DNA from: Humulus lupulus
Lineage: Eukaryota; Streptophyta; Magnoliopsida; Rosales; Cannabaceae
DNA: 64,000 nt
Assembly: GCF_963169125.1 (NCBI RefSeq)
Contig: NC_084802.1
Coordinates: 18,724,896-18,788,895, forward strand
Direction of reading: 5' to 3'
Part shown: one piece after another, positions 22,533 to 35,032 of the stretch
Position numbering within the stretch: position 1 is the first letter of the stretch
Layout of the letters: each line of letters opens with the position of its first letter
Made by a program: the position numbers and the translations under genes
The notes under the pieces: generated by a model
Databases searched by the model: none
The model's input: only the letters and a program-made list of their open reading frames with translations
What the model was told of the DNA's origin: nothing

Positions 22533-23130
22533 GGCGGAACATTAGAATGAGAATGAGGATGATTATGAGGCTGCAAGTGATGAAGGTAATGAGGAAGATT
22601 TTTATGTCCATTTTGCTTCGGATAGTGAGGAAGCAACTGTTGAAATGGATGTTGGGGATGATGCACCCATACATGAAGCTGAATCACAAACTCAATAACC
22701 TCCTGAGCAAGAAAAACAAAGTGAAGAATAACCTTCTCAAGCTAACACACAAAATGAGAAGGTCCTGCCAGATGAAGTGAATGCTACAAGAACAGATTCG
22801 CCTGAAAGTTCTAATCAGAGGCAGTCAAGAGGGTGTCTGCAAGAGGAATAAAAGAAAATAATTTTCTATTTGTTAGGTTCCTGCTCAAAAGAAAATAGGT
22901 AGGCCACCGACAGCAAATCCCACTGAAGCAACAAAGAAAAGAAAAGAACGATTGACAAAGCAAAAAGAAAGGCAAGTTGATGCTGCACAAGGTGGTCCCA
23001 GAACTTGGGCTAGAGAACATGACCTTTCTCAGCAAGGTGGTCCTTCGACTAGGTCCACACAACATGCCTAGACAACCTGCTAGAAGAATCTTCACTTTTG
23101 ACAAAGCTTTTGAAGATAGGGAATCAACTA
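22345..23130 (+). pseudogene. Decayed ORF with acidic run and AT-hook-like segment
   Basis: One frame reads PPDIDVVPDVVGIPLVELSS, then a run of about 18 Asp/Gly codons, AEH and a stop. After it come NENEDDYEAASDEG and FYVHFASDSEEATVEMDV, and further stops. A later segment reads KKIGRPPTANPTEATKKRK, resembling an AT-hook. Acidic stretches before a DNA-binding part and a GRPP motif occur in plant MULE transposases, but I see no transposase core, so that is only a guess. It could equally be a remnant of a host gene. Not functional as it stands. Confidence 0.35.
22485..22532. repeat. GAT microsatellite
   Basis: Sixteen near-perfect ATG/GAT triplets with one GGT interruption. It encodes the poly-Asp run of the decayed ORF on the plus strand and spurious Met or His runs in other frames. 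Confidence 0.9.
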
Positions 23131-23534
23131 ATTTATGTATATTTATGGACTTTTGATGTTTTTGTCAATACTTGACTTCACTAGGTCTTATTTAGTTTGA
23201 TAGTTATTGGCAACATGGCCTTTACACTTGATGTAAACCAAATAGGCATTAGATCTCAGTTTGTTTGCTAGTTATGGGCAGCATGGCCTTTAAACTTGAT
23301 GTCAATACTATTTGGTTCTTACTTTGCCTACGTAAGACTTATTTGGTATTGAATCTTAATGATGTACACTTGTTTATTTTTTAACTTTAGGAATTGCACA
23401 ATACAAATATAAAACTTAAAACCACCAGATTAAACATAAACCATCGCATTCGATTTAAACAAATAACACTTACAATAGGGTCCAACAAATTGGATCATAA
23501 TTGACAACAAAACATTACAATGATATCCCATAAC

Positions 23535-24018
23535 TTAAAACCATTTGCTGATACATAGTACAACTACTACAATGGCTACAACCCATAATTTGTTATTACC
23601 TTTTACCACCATAACTTCATCTTCATGTTGTACTCCATCCTTGCAATCAACATCAGATACAAAAATCATATCCTCTCCCACAAAAAAATCACTCAAAGCT
23701 TGTTGTGTGCTCCAATCGGCATGTGTGTTTCTAGAAACTAGTTCATCCTCCAACTGTTTAATTTTTCTTAACAACCCAGATATGACAACCTTGCTTCGGG
23801 TGCACATATGAGGGTCTAACCAGCAGAAATACCCACAACCATAATTACTCTGTAAACACAAAAGAAATCATCAAACCAGTAGAAAATAAGAAGAGATGAA
23901 CAAACCCAGATTTTTCAAAAAAACTAAAAACTAACCACACTCGATACTTATGGCAGCACTCGAATTTTCTTCCAGGATTATCATTGGTCCAAGAAATCTT
24001 GATGGCCGACAATTGCAT
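23535..24018 (-). CDS. Small GRF-type zinc-finger protein, two exons, possibly partial
   Basis: Exon 1 (about 24018-23941) reads ISWTNDNPGRKFECCHKYR, and exon 2 (23849-23535) continues NYGCGYFCWLDPHMCTRSK. Together they form the GRF finger: the NPGRKF signature, Cys pairs and an aromatic CGYFCW strand. A coiled-coil-like stretch follows (GLLRKIKQLEDEL), then an acidic middle and a hydrophobic C-terminus (WVVAIVVVVLCI), a possible membrane anchor. Short plant GRF proteins often have this layout, with a Cys-rich N-terminus, a helix and a hydrophobic tail. The acceptor TTTACAG at 23850 is good; the donor in phase (CGA/GTGTGG) is weak, and the usual N-terminal Cys pair is not clearly present, so the gene may be decayed. 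GRF fingers bind single-stranded nucleic acid in better-studied proteins; the role here is unknown. Confidence 0.5.
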
Positions 24019-26548
24019 CTCCATTGTTCCATGGTCACATTCGAACTCTTATGCCATAGACCTTCGTGTTCTTCAAATGATACACGAAGTATGGGGTTTT
24101 TAATTTTAAAATTTTTCCAGTGGTTAAGTTTTTATTTATATTAGTTTTAAGTTTTACTTATATTAGTTTTATTTAATTATGTCAGTTTTATTTTTAAAAT
24201 AATATTGACGTGGCATTCATTAAGTGACCTGGACTGTTTAAAATTGTGTGGACCAATTATATATTGCCATGTGTACCTGTACATGGCACTTGACGGCCAG
24301 GTACCTATGGATGCCAAATATTGTTGACGGAATGTATTTTCACCGCAAAAAAAAAAAAAAGGTATTTAAGTGTTATAAAACTAACAACTTAAGTATTTTC
24401 GCAACAAATATCCTTTTATGTTTTATATTAGTTTCTTATAAATTTTGTGAATATTACTATTGGAGAATTCTGTGGTACCATTGTTAAAAAAATGCACTTA
24501 TATAACCTCTTCACGCACTAAAACATAAAAGAAAGGAAAACACCAATGTCGTATCCTTTGTAGGGGTTGCACCAAGAATTATCGATTATCATTTATCAAG
24601 CATTTATATAAGTGATTGTGAAATTAAATTTCCTTTTAAAAAATACATAAGCTAGTGATTAATGACTAATTAGTTTTCACATTCTTAAATTGATTGATTT
24701 TAGTAAAAGTTGAAAGTCCTAAAAGTATGTGGAAGAGAAGAAGAAAAACTTCATTCAAGATAAATAGCACTTGAGGTCTCAAGCTTTACCACTTGTATCA
24801 GTTAGGTCCCAATTTTAATTTTGTAGCAATTAGACATCAATTTTTATTTTTAAGCTCACTTATGAACCTAATGCTATATTTTATTAAATAAATTATAATT
24901 TATAAGGGTAAGAAATGATTTTAACAAAAAATAAAAAAACATAACACCCATTTTTTTTCTCTTTAAATCTTTTTTAATTAATTGATTAATTATTACCAAA
25001 TATATTATTTTGGTAATTAACTTAAATATTCTCTTGAAATATTAAAAAAATAAAAAAAATTTGCATACTTTTAAATTTTAGTGCTTCTATCTATAACATT
25101 ATTTTTTTTTAACTACACACATTGGATAATGATATTAAATATTTGGAGACCCATATTTATATATGAATATTAAAAACAATTTTAACAGCTTAACCAGATT
25201 GAAAAAAATAAGTATTAACTTAGAGCATTCCCTACACTTATAGCCACAGAGGTGGCTTGAGCATATTTGTCAGATAAAATATTATTTTGTCAATGCCAAG
25301 TAAGGATTTTATTTGTTGTGGCTAGAGAAGTTGCCACTTTTAAACAACGTTGTTTATTCTTTTTTTTTAAAATTAATAATATTTTATATTAATTTATGTA
25401 TTTTTTGCAACACACAAAATTACTTACACTGCTGATGTTCTTAACAAAAATGTTAAGTGTATTTTTTTTATTTTAATATTTATCATTAATAATTTATAAT
25501 ATTTTTAAATAATATACACACATAAAAGATGATTACAGAAGATGGTCGAGTTGGCAAATCGAATAATTGTGCTACAGAAGACATAGCCCCAGCTCAATAG
25601 AGTAGACAATAGGTTTTTTTTCTCTCCTTTCCAAAAATTTTCTTTATTTGGTTCCCATTATTAAGTCTAGTCTCTCTATTTTTATGGATAAAATCTAGGT
25701 CATTCTATTGCCCGAAATATCATTTATTAGGCTCTGTAATTATATGCTGTTTTAGGCTTACTAGTCATATCAAGGAGCTCAACGATGTGACATACCAAAT
25801 CTTTATCATAATTAGCTATTAATAAGAATATCAATGACCTCTTTAGATCATAGAGAAGGACATCACTATCACTGTACAGTAGCTGCTAAAACTTCTCATC
25901 TTATCCCTTTCATTTACTATTTGTTCAGATTTGAAACGAACAGTACATTTATTAAATTGTAGTATATTTTGATCAAGAATAATGAATGACATCTGCACTT
26001 AAAATTTGCATCAATCAAAGATTTTTAAATATTTGTTTATTAAAATAGTATGTAATTATTGTCAAAAAAAAAATAGTATGTAATTCACCAAATGTTTGGG
26101 ACTCAAAGTTGGAAAATTTTGACGTCTTTGCTTTGCTCAATAATTCTCGCTTCATAATCAACTACAAAATTATATTATTAACTCTTATAATAAAATTAAT
26201 GAAAGTTCTTAACTAATGATAATTAACATGCATCATTGATTTTTCAATAAATCATTGACATATTCCACTCAAATTTATCACAATTTAATACACATGATTA
26301 GCTCTTTAAATTTAATGTGAAGTACAAAGTTTTAATAAATTTAAAGACCTAATTTCAATCTACAACAAAATAAATGTGAAAGCATTAAAAAAACTTTTAA
26401 TTTATAGAACATATTCACTTAACGCGTGCACGACATATATAAATATAAGACAAATATTACACATTTTAATAATTTATTATAAAATGTAATTTTACTAATG
26501 GGATAATGTGACATTGTAGTTTATGTTTATACATCAACATTTTTCTTA
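24019..26548. other. AT-rich intergenic DNA with one MULE-like arm
   Basis: No gene seen. At about 24757-25050 the sequence (TAGCACTTGAGGTCTC, then TAGGTCCCAATTTTAATTTTG, TTAAGCTCACTTATG and TTTTAACAAAAAATAAA) is similar to an arm of the Mutator-like MITE at 26549-27603. I could not find a convincing matching right arm, so this is probably a truncated copy. The rest is low-complexity A/T-rich sequence. Confidence 0.45.
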
Positions 26549-27603
26549 GATTAAATAGCACTTGTGTATCACTTAAGTCCTCTAATTTTTTTAATTATTA
26601 TTTTTTGGCTCACATAAGATCTCAATATTATATTATTAAATAAATCCTAAAAATTAAAAGTGCATTGAGAATTTAACATAGATAAATAAATAACATCAGA
26701 TATTTCTCTTTACATCAATTTTAATTGATTATTTATCATCAAATGTATTATTTTAGTAAATTGCATAAATATTTTCATTAAATAATAACAAAAAAAAAAT
26801 CTATTATACCTCTAAAATATTTAATATATCACTTATGTATTAATTAATTTATTATTTTTTTAATAAAAAAAATTACATACTTTAAATTTTAGAAGCTAGA
26901 AATTTCTACAGGTATTTTTTTCTCACTACACTTCTTTATTTAAACTCCTCATAAATTATTAAAAAAAATCACATACATTCTAAAAATTTGAAGTGCAAAA
27001 TTACGTAGTAAATGATTTTACTTTTTTCGCACCTTTAAAATTTATTATTTAAAAATTGAAATAAATTTAACTTTATTAAGAAAATAATAATAATCTTTTC
27101 AAAAATATAAATAACATAAATAATTTAAAATTAAATATATATATCACCAGAATTAAAATGATTAGTAAAATCAAAATATTCAATTTTCATTTTCATGCTT
27201 CTAAAATTTAAAATACTATGTATATTTGTTTCATTAACCATTAACAATAATAAACTAATTAATACACAAGTCATAGATTAAATATGTTAATAAAACAAAT
27301 GATTTTTTTTTCTTTTTTTCTTAGTATTTGATGATGATGATTAGGTTAATTTACCAAAATAATATAATTAGCAATAATTAATTGATTAAAATGGTGTAAA
27401 GAGAGAAAAAAAAAAGTGTTATTTTATATTTATTTTGTTAAAATCTTATTTTAACCTTAACTTATAGGGATTATTTATAGAATATGACATTGACAACTTA
27501 TGTGAGCCAAAAAGTAATTATTAGAATCTAAATGCCACAGAAAAAGATTAGGGACTTAAAGTGATACACTTAGTAAAATTTGGGACCTCAATGTTATTTA
27601 CCC
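26549..27603. mobile_element. Mutator-like MITE, 1055 bp with long inverted arms
   Basis: The left arm (GATTAAATAGCACTTGTGTA, then TTTTTTGGCTCACATAAG) and the right arm read in reverse (GGGTAAATAACATTGAGGTC, then TTTTTGGCTCACATAAG) are inverted copies of about 250 bp. Flanking 9-mers TTTTTCTTA (26540-26548) and TTTTTCTAA (27604-27612) match at 8 of 9 positions. A 9-bp duplication is the mark of the Mutator superfamily. There is no coding inside. It lies about 0.7 kb past the end of VPS45. Confidence 0.65.
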
Positions 27604-27612
27604 TTTTTCTAA

Positions 27613-28283
27613 ATATAAATAAACTACATAAAAGAATATAAGGACATATCGTAACATAATACTGTAAAGGTACAACATACAAGGGTGTGTTCGATACTAT
27701 TTTTTTTTTTTCTAAAAGAGGTGTGTTCGAGCAAGAAAATAACGACCATTTCAAGAATAGAAAAAATAAATGTACCAACTTACAATACAAAAATAAAACA
27801 TACTCATGTCGCCACCACAATATCTAATTATCTATACTCAAGTCCAATGAAGAAAGCAAAACTAGATTAATGGGTTTAATCACACCAAAAAATTTGTATT
27901 ATAACCACAAGAAATACATTAGAAAAGAATATAATTTTTTTTTTTACTTTACACATAATACTACATTTTCTATTTTAACAAGCAAAAGAGCTCAAATAGT
28001 TGATGATATACCTCGGTTGATTAGTGAACTAGTTGAGAGAGGTGAAATTTGACTCAATTTTGCTCTTTGGTATCTACTGCATGGTGTGTGTCACAGCTAC
28101 GATCATGTGATATGGATGAAGTGGATAAATTCAATTACTCCCAGATTGACAAGTTAGTAAAACAAGTTACCATGTCTATGAAAATGCAAGAATACTTCTG
28201 TTTCCCGAGACGAATGGAGACCGATGTATGAAAGACGAATCTTCAACACTTGTTTATCTACATAGCTTGCAGGATGGTGAACT
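27613..28283. other. 3' flank of VPS45
   Basis: AT-rich left half. The right half (about 28000-28283) is less AT-rich and probably holds the VPS45 3' untranslated region on the minus strand. Short plus-strand frames here (for example 27870-28052) resemble nothing I know. Confidence 0.4.
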
Positions 28284-31200
28284 TCATACCATGGAGGTAC
28301 TAGTACGAGCTATCCTCTGAGCTTCTTCCAAGTCCTTAAGAAACCTGAAATTTCCACCCAAGTAATTTTTTTTAAACGGTTTTCTATTATCCTCCACAAT
28401 TTAAATGCCTCTAAGAAGGAAGAGAGAGAGAGAGAGAGAGTACCTATTTACACCTACTAAAACTGTATAACTTATTATTGCTTATGAATATGTCTAAACA
28501 CTTTTTTTGTTTACTAATACGAAGCTTTCCATTCTCCTATCCAACTTATGAGAATGTTCTGAAATGAACTTTTTCAAATGTGTTCAAGGACAAAGACAAA
28601 GATTGTATGCATGCAGTTGCAGATGCAGCCTACCGGAAATGCATGTATGTTGGGGTAAGCAAAAAAACAAAACCGGTATGTCTTCAAGCGGTCAAACAAT
28701 GATTAATTAATAAAACGGACATCAGTTAATGCATACCTCTTTGAATTGAGAACCACAGAACCGCCAAGTATGAAGCGAGTTCCAGAATTGGTGGCATTTT
28801 GTAAAGCAACAACACGAGATTCCTCGTACGTTGTCCCACCAACAATGAAAATGATTACATCCTGCGGTCTAGAATCACACGTCATTACCAGTATTAGTAG
28901 CTTTCTTTGATAATAATAATAATAGCATACAGCTTTCTGATACTTGTGTAATGCATGAATACTTTGATAAAATTGGTATAAGTAAAAGGCTATAATTAAC
29001 TTCTAGTGTCACTCTTTGGAATACTATAGCCATTTCCGTTCTTTTTCTTTTTTTTTTCTTTCAAAAATTAAAAGAAAACCTGCAATCATCTCACAACAGT
29101 TAAATCTTAACTACACCTCCTTGCATTATCTCTCCCATTGCAAGACAAAAAGACAAGATTTGCCTGCCAGAGCGCTATTGTAGAAAATATACAACACATT
29201 TTTAGAACATACATTATCCACATACTGAATTGCAAACAGGTGAGAGATAGTAAAACCACACAACATTCGAAATTCCAGCTAAGATGCAACCCTCAGGAAA
29301 AGTGTTAGTACAGCAACAAACCTGCCCTGTTGAAAATGATTTCCAACACATGGATAGTCCATGTCTCTCAACCGTCCCTTAGTAATGTTTTCCATAGTTT
29401 GAAAGAGAAGAGGCTGGTGTTGTGTGTAGACATTTTCAACTCCCTAGAATACAAGTCCAAGAGCAATATAAGCATCAAAAACCAAATCTCCAAACAGACT
29501 ATATTTTCCAGGACATACCTTTAATCCACGAGCCATGTTACGAGCAATGTTCAAAAGATCCCGATTTCCAAAAAGATCCCCAGTTCGCTTATCAACACCG
29601 GCTTGCTTCAAGAGAAACTGGACAAGCTGTAAACCATAACAGACATTTCATTATAACCAGTGAATTTCTCTATCAGCCACTAGCAAGAGGTAGAACAGTT
29701 TTGAACACTTAGCTTCAGGGATTGAGCCTCTGAGAAAAGGTTCAATCTCCATCAGAAGTGCTCAGTATCTAGACCACACAGGCTACCAGTAGAAGGGAAA
29801 AAAAGTTATACCCCAGGCTTGTATTTTGGAGACCGAGAAGACAGTTTGGTAAAAAGCTGCATCAGTTGAACGGGGCTTTCCTTCTCATACCGCAATGCGT
29901 ACAGCATCACAAGGCGTAGGCAGTCAAAATCAGACACATTTTCATTGTTTAAAAGACTTGTTACTGCCTACACAGAGTATCAAATGTGCAGAGTCAAATT
30001 ATAGAAGCAGTGTTTTGTATGTTTCTCAGTTTAGTTGCAAGTGACCACATAAAAAAACACTCAGGTACTTATCTTAAAGTCAACTAGTATCAACAGTTGC
30101 AAAATAAATAGTATGAAGTTTCACACAATAAGTGAAAGCTTGTTGAGATATATTACCATGCGTGGAACTGGAAAAATACATATATATACATAGCAATATT
30201 GCAAAAGAAAAGAAAGAAAAAAACTGGTTGATGTGGCATATTCATATTAATTTATTAACTGCATATTGCCTGAATAAATTCAAAACTCATCCATCTTGCT
30301 AAGATATGTTGAACGGACAAGTCTAGCATGATAACTCAAAATTTGTATAAAATGAGAAAGTCATTGGTGCTATTCTGCTACATAAACCCAAGGATCATAG
30401 CACGGTGAAATGGGATTCCACAATTTTATTACCATGCACCTGCCCACACTTGTCTTCAAATTCAACAAAGCTGAGTGGCACTACCTGCCACAGAGTAGGC
30501 CAAGCTTCGACAAATAATCTAATGTACCAAACACAAAATCCCGAGAGAATTCTAAATTTAACTCAACCTTGTATTATGTGGACCTCAACATTTAACATTT
30601 TCTGACTTTACTGCAATAAAGAGGAGTTTCAGTAATGATTGTGTGGTTTTCTTTTTGGAAATCTATCAGATTTGAAATGAAATTTTTCGATGAGACGTTA
30701 TTCAACAAGAGAAATGAAAGGACAGAAAAAAAAAAACAAGTATTTGCATATACTAGAATGATTTCAAGATAACATAATTTTAAGTAAAGAAAAACATCAA
30801 TACAAAGTCTTTTACAGTACCTCGAAAGCTGCCCCTTGTCCACCATTGCAAGCCAACTCCTGTTCAGTTTGCGAAACTAACATGAGTTTTCGCTCTTCAA
30901 CTATCCTGCTCATTTCAGTGACCAATGTCACATGCTTTGAAACATTTCCATGCATTTTCCTGTACTCGGGGTAATTGTCAACAAATTTGGCCATGTCCTC
31001 TGCAGAAAGCTTAGCAATTTACAATTAATATACACCTCAATCCACAAATCCAAAATATTCCACTGCTTGGAGGATCTAAAATATTCAAACTTCCTCATAC
31101 GAACCTATTGTCTGAATATTCTGGTTACTTTTTGAAACTTGTTGAAATTCATCCACCAATCGTTTAATGTTCATCCCAATGTCTCCAAAATTTTCATACA

Positions 31201-33524
31201 TGTTAGATTTAAAAAATGAATCTTGTTCTGATGACAGCACAACCTCCTGTAAGCAAAAGTGGAATACAGATAAATAAAGGAAATTCAAATCACACGAGTA
31301 TAGAAGGCCATATGCAGTTCAACCTGTTGATCCTTAGGAAGTTTGTCCACGGCTCTTAAGTCCACTTTATTATCTTGAATACCAATCAACTCATGAACCA
31401 TAGCCTACAAAACGAATGTAATAAATGAGCTTGAGTAAATTACTAATTTGCTGAAATACCAATCAACTCATTGATTTAGTCATCCCACTCTTTTGGAAAG
31501 AAAAAAATTAAAAAAGGCAACTCTCATATATTAGTTAAAATAAAAAGCCCCAATATGAATACCTGATACGTCCATTGATTCAACAATGGTGTTACAGGGT
31601 CATCTCTTCTATCAAGCACCAATAACAAAGGAGAAATTTCTGTCCTTCTGAAATCAAAAAGACCACTTTCCTGCTGGTACATCAACTTCTGTTACATCCC
31701 AAAACACGACATCAGTTTCGTGATGACCCAAAATTTTCATTGAAAGATTCTGCAGGCTGTAAAATTCACATTAAGCAGGAATCATCACATATAAATCATA
31801 ATTGACGTTATATAAGTTTTGGATAAAATATTTTTTATATTTTAAAGTCCTGTCAGTTGTCGCCCAAACACTGAAACAAATGTCCAAATCAGATTACATT
31901 TATTCATAAACAAGTTAAATCTGTTATCTAATCATTCCTCATTTTCTAGGTATACTTACAGATGTTTCATGTGCAATCCTTTTGGCAGCATCAGATGTCC
32001 TTTGATATCGAATAACAGGTCTCCGTTTTAAAGCCAGAAAAACTGCTGCAATACTGTCAACAACTCGGTCACAGAAATGCTGCAAATTTCCAGGGTCCAC
32101 AACAGCTGGAAGCATGTAAGTGTGATTTGCTGGAATGTTCAGAGTGAAATGGTAAGGATCAAGTGCAACGAAATCCACGTAGAACTCCTGCATATCAAAA
32201 GCATAATTACATCTAATTTCAATGCAAAAACTTAAAAAGTTAAACACCAAACATAATTTAAGTATTAATAAATATACTTATTCATCATCAACTGATGTAT
32301 AAACTTGAATTGCTCCAGACTTTAAACAATAAGCACAATTGACATTGGTTTACATAGTCTAAACTTGAATTAAATGCATAATTTTAGAGAAAAATCTCAC
32401 TGAAACTTTTTTCTTGTTGTGGATCTGAAAAGTGGACCAGAAGAAGAAAAGAAGTCCTTAGGCAATGAGAGTTACCTGAACTTGCTGGACAACTTCTAGT
32501 TCATCTGAGTCAGCTAAGATATGAATTTGAGTATCCTTCAACATGTTGGAGAAAACTGAAAATCCAGTATGGTATAAGAAAGGGATTCAAGAAATAAGTT
32601 ACTGTTGCTAACAAAAATTCCCAAGAAGTTATACAACTTCCTAAGTAACATCATGCAACTAAATTCAATTTTCCCAACAAAATTAGAAACTTACATAGGT
32701 GGTACTCTCCAAATCTTGGAGTAGCCAACTGGCGCCGCAACTGCTGGATATTTTCTGAGGTGGGTCGGAGGAAGTAAATGGCTTTGAGATGTGACATGGA
32801 CTCTTTTGACATTGAAATAGATTCTATCAACTCTACCAAGAAGACCTCTTTCTGAAGAAGCTCAGACTGTGAATACACAACACTCACTATACTAACCTGC
32901 ATCTCATAAATTCAAAATCAAACTAAATCAATTCTACAATGTCTACAAGGCACTACATGAAACCATTATTTTGTTTTCTTTTCACAATTGCATCATTAGT
33001 GACAGACAGTATAGTTGGTTTAATCAACCATAAACAATGAATAGAAGAGATCATCATGCCATTACCCAGTCCTCATTCCAGAAAGAAAGAAAAAAAAAAG
33101 AAGTTATTCCTTCTCAATTTCACTAATTATAACGCGCTCATCAAACCTTGCTCCCTAATTGTGTAAGTAAATACCGATAGAAATTTCATTTTTCATATTA
33201 CAGATTAGTAAATAAAGCATAGAATGATCCCAATCAACTTGTCGTTAATCAAAATGAATAGAAAAATAAAAGGAACATCAAAACCAAAAACTAATTCGCA
33301 AGCCAAGTTAACTGATCAGATATTCATATTCAGAATCCATTACTAGAATATTTTGTAAATTTTCTTGCGAAACAAACGGAAACTAACTAGAATGATGACA
33401 ATCTACCAGAAAAAAAAGATGTAGAGAAGCGTACGGTGTGAGAATCGAGGATGAGAACTTTCATGCCGGAGATGTCCTGAAGCATCCGATTGACGTAATC
33501 GCGGGCGGCGGAAACCAGCACCAT
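28284..33524 (-). CDS. VPS45: VPS45, Sec1/Munc18-family vesicle fusion regulator
   Basis: SM protein that binds a syntaxin-type t-SNARE and promotes SNARE assembly at the trans-Golgi network/endosome. Exons on the minus strand, all with GT donors and AG acceptors in phase: 33435-33524, 32695-32896, 32476-32555, 31960-32187, 31563-31688, 31324-31404, 31105-31246, 30821-30999, 29812-29967, 29519-29626, 29322-29443, 28737-28868, 28284-28344. They sum to 1707 nt, i.e. 568 residues plus TGA, essentially the length I recall for Arabidopsis VPS45. The protein opens MVLVSAARDYVNRMLQDI and ends ARTSTSMV. Conserved stretches include VYSQSELLQKEVFLVE, HLKAIYFLRPTSENIQ, RVVDSIAAVFLALKRRPVIR, RRDDPVTPLLNQWTYQ, DNYPEYRKMHGNVSKH and VGGTTYEESRVVALQNATNS. 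No stop or frameshift was found. Intron 8, between exons 8 and 9, is about 850 nt. It is a soluble protein without signal peptide. Confidence 0.95.
28420..28440. repeat. AG microsatellite in last VPS45 intron
   Basis: About ten AG dinucleotides (CT on the gene's strand) between the last two VPS45 exons, about 80 bases upstream of the last exon on the gene's strand. Likely polymorphic. Confidence 0.85.
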
Positions 33525-33843
33525 TGTTGCTGTGATGTTACGACGTCGTTTTGATGGAGAATAGATTCAGATCTGCAACGGAGCCAAAGAAATGAAGGAG
33601 AACACACCAAGGCCAAGCTTTCACTTACACATACCAACTCTTCCTCCTTTCTAATACGCACCGTTTCCCTATTTATTCATTTTTCACTTTGGGCCCTATA
33701 ATATTTGTTATTTACTTATTTTTGTGGATGGTTTTTCTTAGGCCCGAATTTTGAAAACTATTAAACTTCATTTTGTAAGGGACAGATATAAATAGTACAT
33801 ATCCTCTCTATTAAAATTAAAAACAAGCCATAAAGCACATTTA
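33525..33843 (-). promoter_or_regulatory. VPS45 5' untranslated region and proximal promoter
   Basis: The sequence directly upstream of the VPS45 start codon on the minus strand. It is less AT-rich up to about 33660, consistent with a 5' untranslated region of about 100 nt. I cannot point to a confident TATA box. The Tourist-like MITE begins 320 bp upstream of the start codon. Confidence 0.4.
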
Positions 33844-34259
33844 GGTTGTGTTTTGTAAAAAATTTGTTTTAGAATTTTTTAAACATAAAAATAGAAATAT
33901 TATTTTTATTTTTGTTTCTTTATTTTTAAATAATAAAAATATGTTTGGTAATTATTTTATTTTTTATTTTTAAAAACAAAAAATAATAAATGTGTTTGAT
34001 AACTTTTATTTTTATTTTTTTTAACAATAGAAAATGAGGTGTTGATTTGAAAAATAAAAGAAAAAAAATGAAAAGTCGAAAACGGTTTAAAAAAAATTCA
34101 AATGTTAAAAAATTCTATTTTCAAAATTTAATAAATTTTAATTAAATTTTTTTAAAATAATAAATAAAAATAGAGTTAACAAACAGAGTTTTATATTTAA
34201 TTATCAAAATTTTAATTAATTAAATAAAAATTATTTTTTAAGTGTTACCAAACAACACC
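33844..34259. mobile_element. Tourist-like (PIF/Harbinger) MITE, 416 bp
   Basis: The ends are imperfect inverted repeats: left GGTTGTGTTTTGTAA, right in reverse GGTGTTGTTTGGTAA. TTA on both sides (33841-33843 and 34260-34262) fits the 3-bp target duplication of this superfamily. The interior is very A/T-rich and non-coding. It lies upstream of VPS45. Confidence 0.6.
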
Positions 34260-34399
34260 TTAATTATTTGATTACAAGTTCTATCCTATCATAATAATCC
34301 TTGGAAAACATATTTAATGGTATTATCATTATTTTATTTTATTTAAAAAAAAAAAAATTGTTGGTCATTAAATTATACAACTTGTAGAGATGTTAAAAA

Positions 34400-35032
34400 A
34401 ACCAGCAACCTATATAAATTGCCTACATTGTACCATTCAATTTTTATCTCTTTGTGGTGTGGTGTGGGTTTTATTTTTTTCAAACTATGTGGTGCAAAAC
34501 TAAAAGAACGGTACACAGAAAAAGCAAGGTTCAGAAAACTTACACAAAGTCAATCGTGGAAACGAATAGATTGTCGACTGAAGAAGAGGAAGAAGAAACA
34601 ATCCACCTGAGCCGAAAGTGGTGAGATTGTGTTGTTACTTTGGTTTGGAGAACATGCAAAGAAAAATTCGATTCGTGTTTGCTTCTGGTTCGTATTTTCT
34701 TTTTCTGAAGGTGAAAATGCCAAAATAAAAAAGAATGGGGAAAAATGGAGTATATATATAGGCAAAATGAATGTCAAAGGTTGGGTAGTTTTGAACCCTT
34801 GATTTGACTTAAAAGGTGATCCAAATGACCACATTTAATTCCAAAAAACTGGCGGCAAAAAGGTAATAGGAAAGGATGTGTGCAGATAGGAAGGTACTCA
34901 AGTACTCTCAGTGAGCAATCCCCTAGTGACGTGTGTCCACACTCGAGTGTGGTACATAGGCACATTTTTCGAAGGTGAAGTTCAAAAGTTTCCTTCTCAA
35001 AGGATTCGAACCAACACTTTTGAGGAGCAAAA
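34400..35032 (+). mobile_element. 3' remnant of an older Tat-type element
   Basis: The final 500 or so bases parallel 48960-49523 of element 2. Both have a GAACATGCA stretch, a TATATATA run on a matching spot (34751-34760 versus 49253-49263), CAAAAGTTTCCTTCTCA followed by GGATTCGAAC, and a polypurine tract (TGAGGAGCAAAA, 35021-35032) directly before an LTR. Everything 5' of about 34400 is lost, so this is a truncated copy of a related family. Confidence 0.7.

Noticed and set aside
22370..22687. His-rich and Ile-rich minus-strand frames
   Set aside because: Shadow of the GAT microsatellite on the other strand.
28703..28885. A separate short minus-strand gene
   Set aside because: It is exon 12 of VPS45 read through into the introns.
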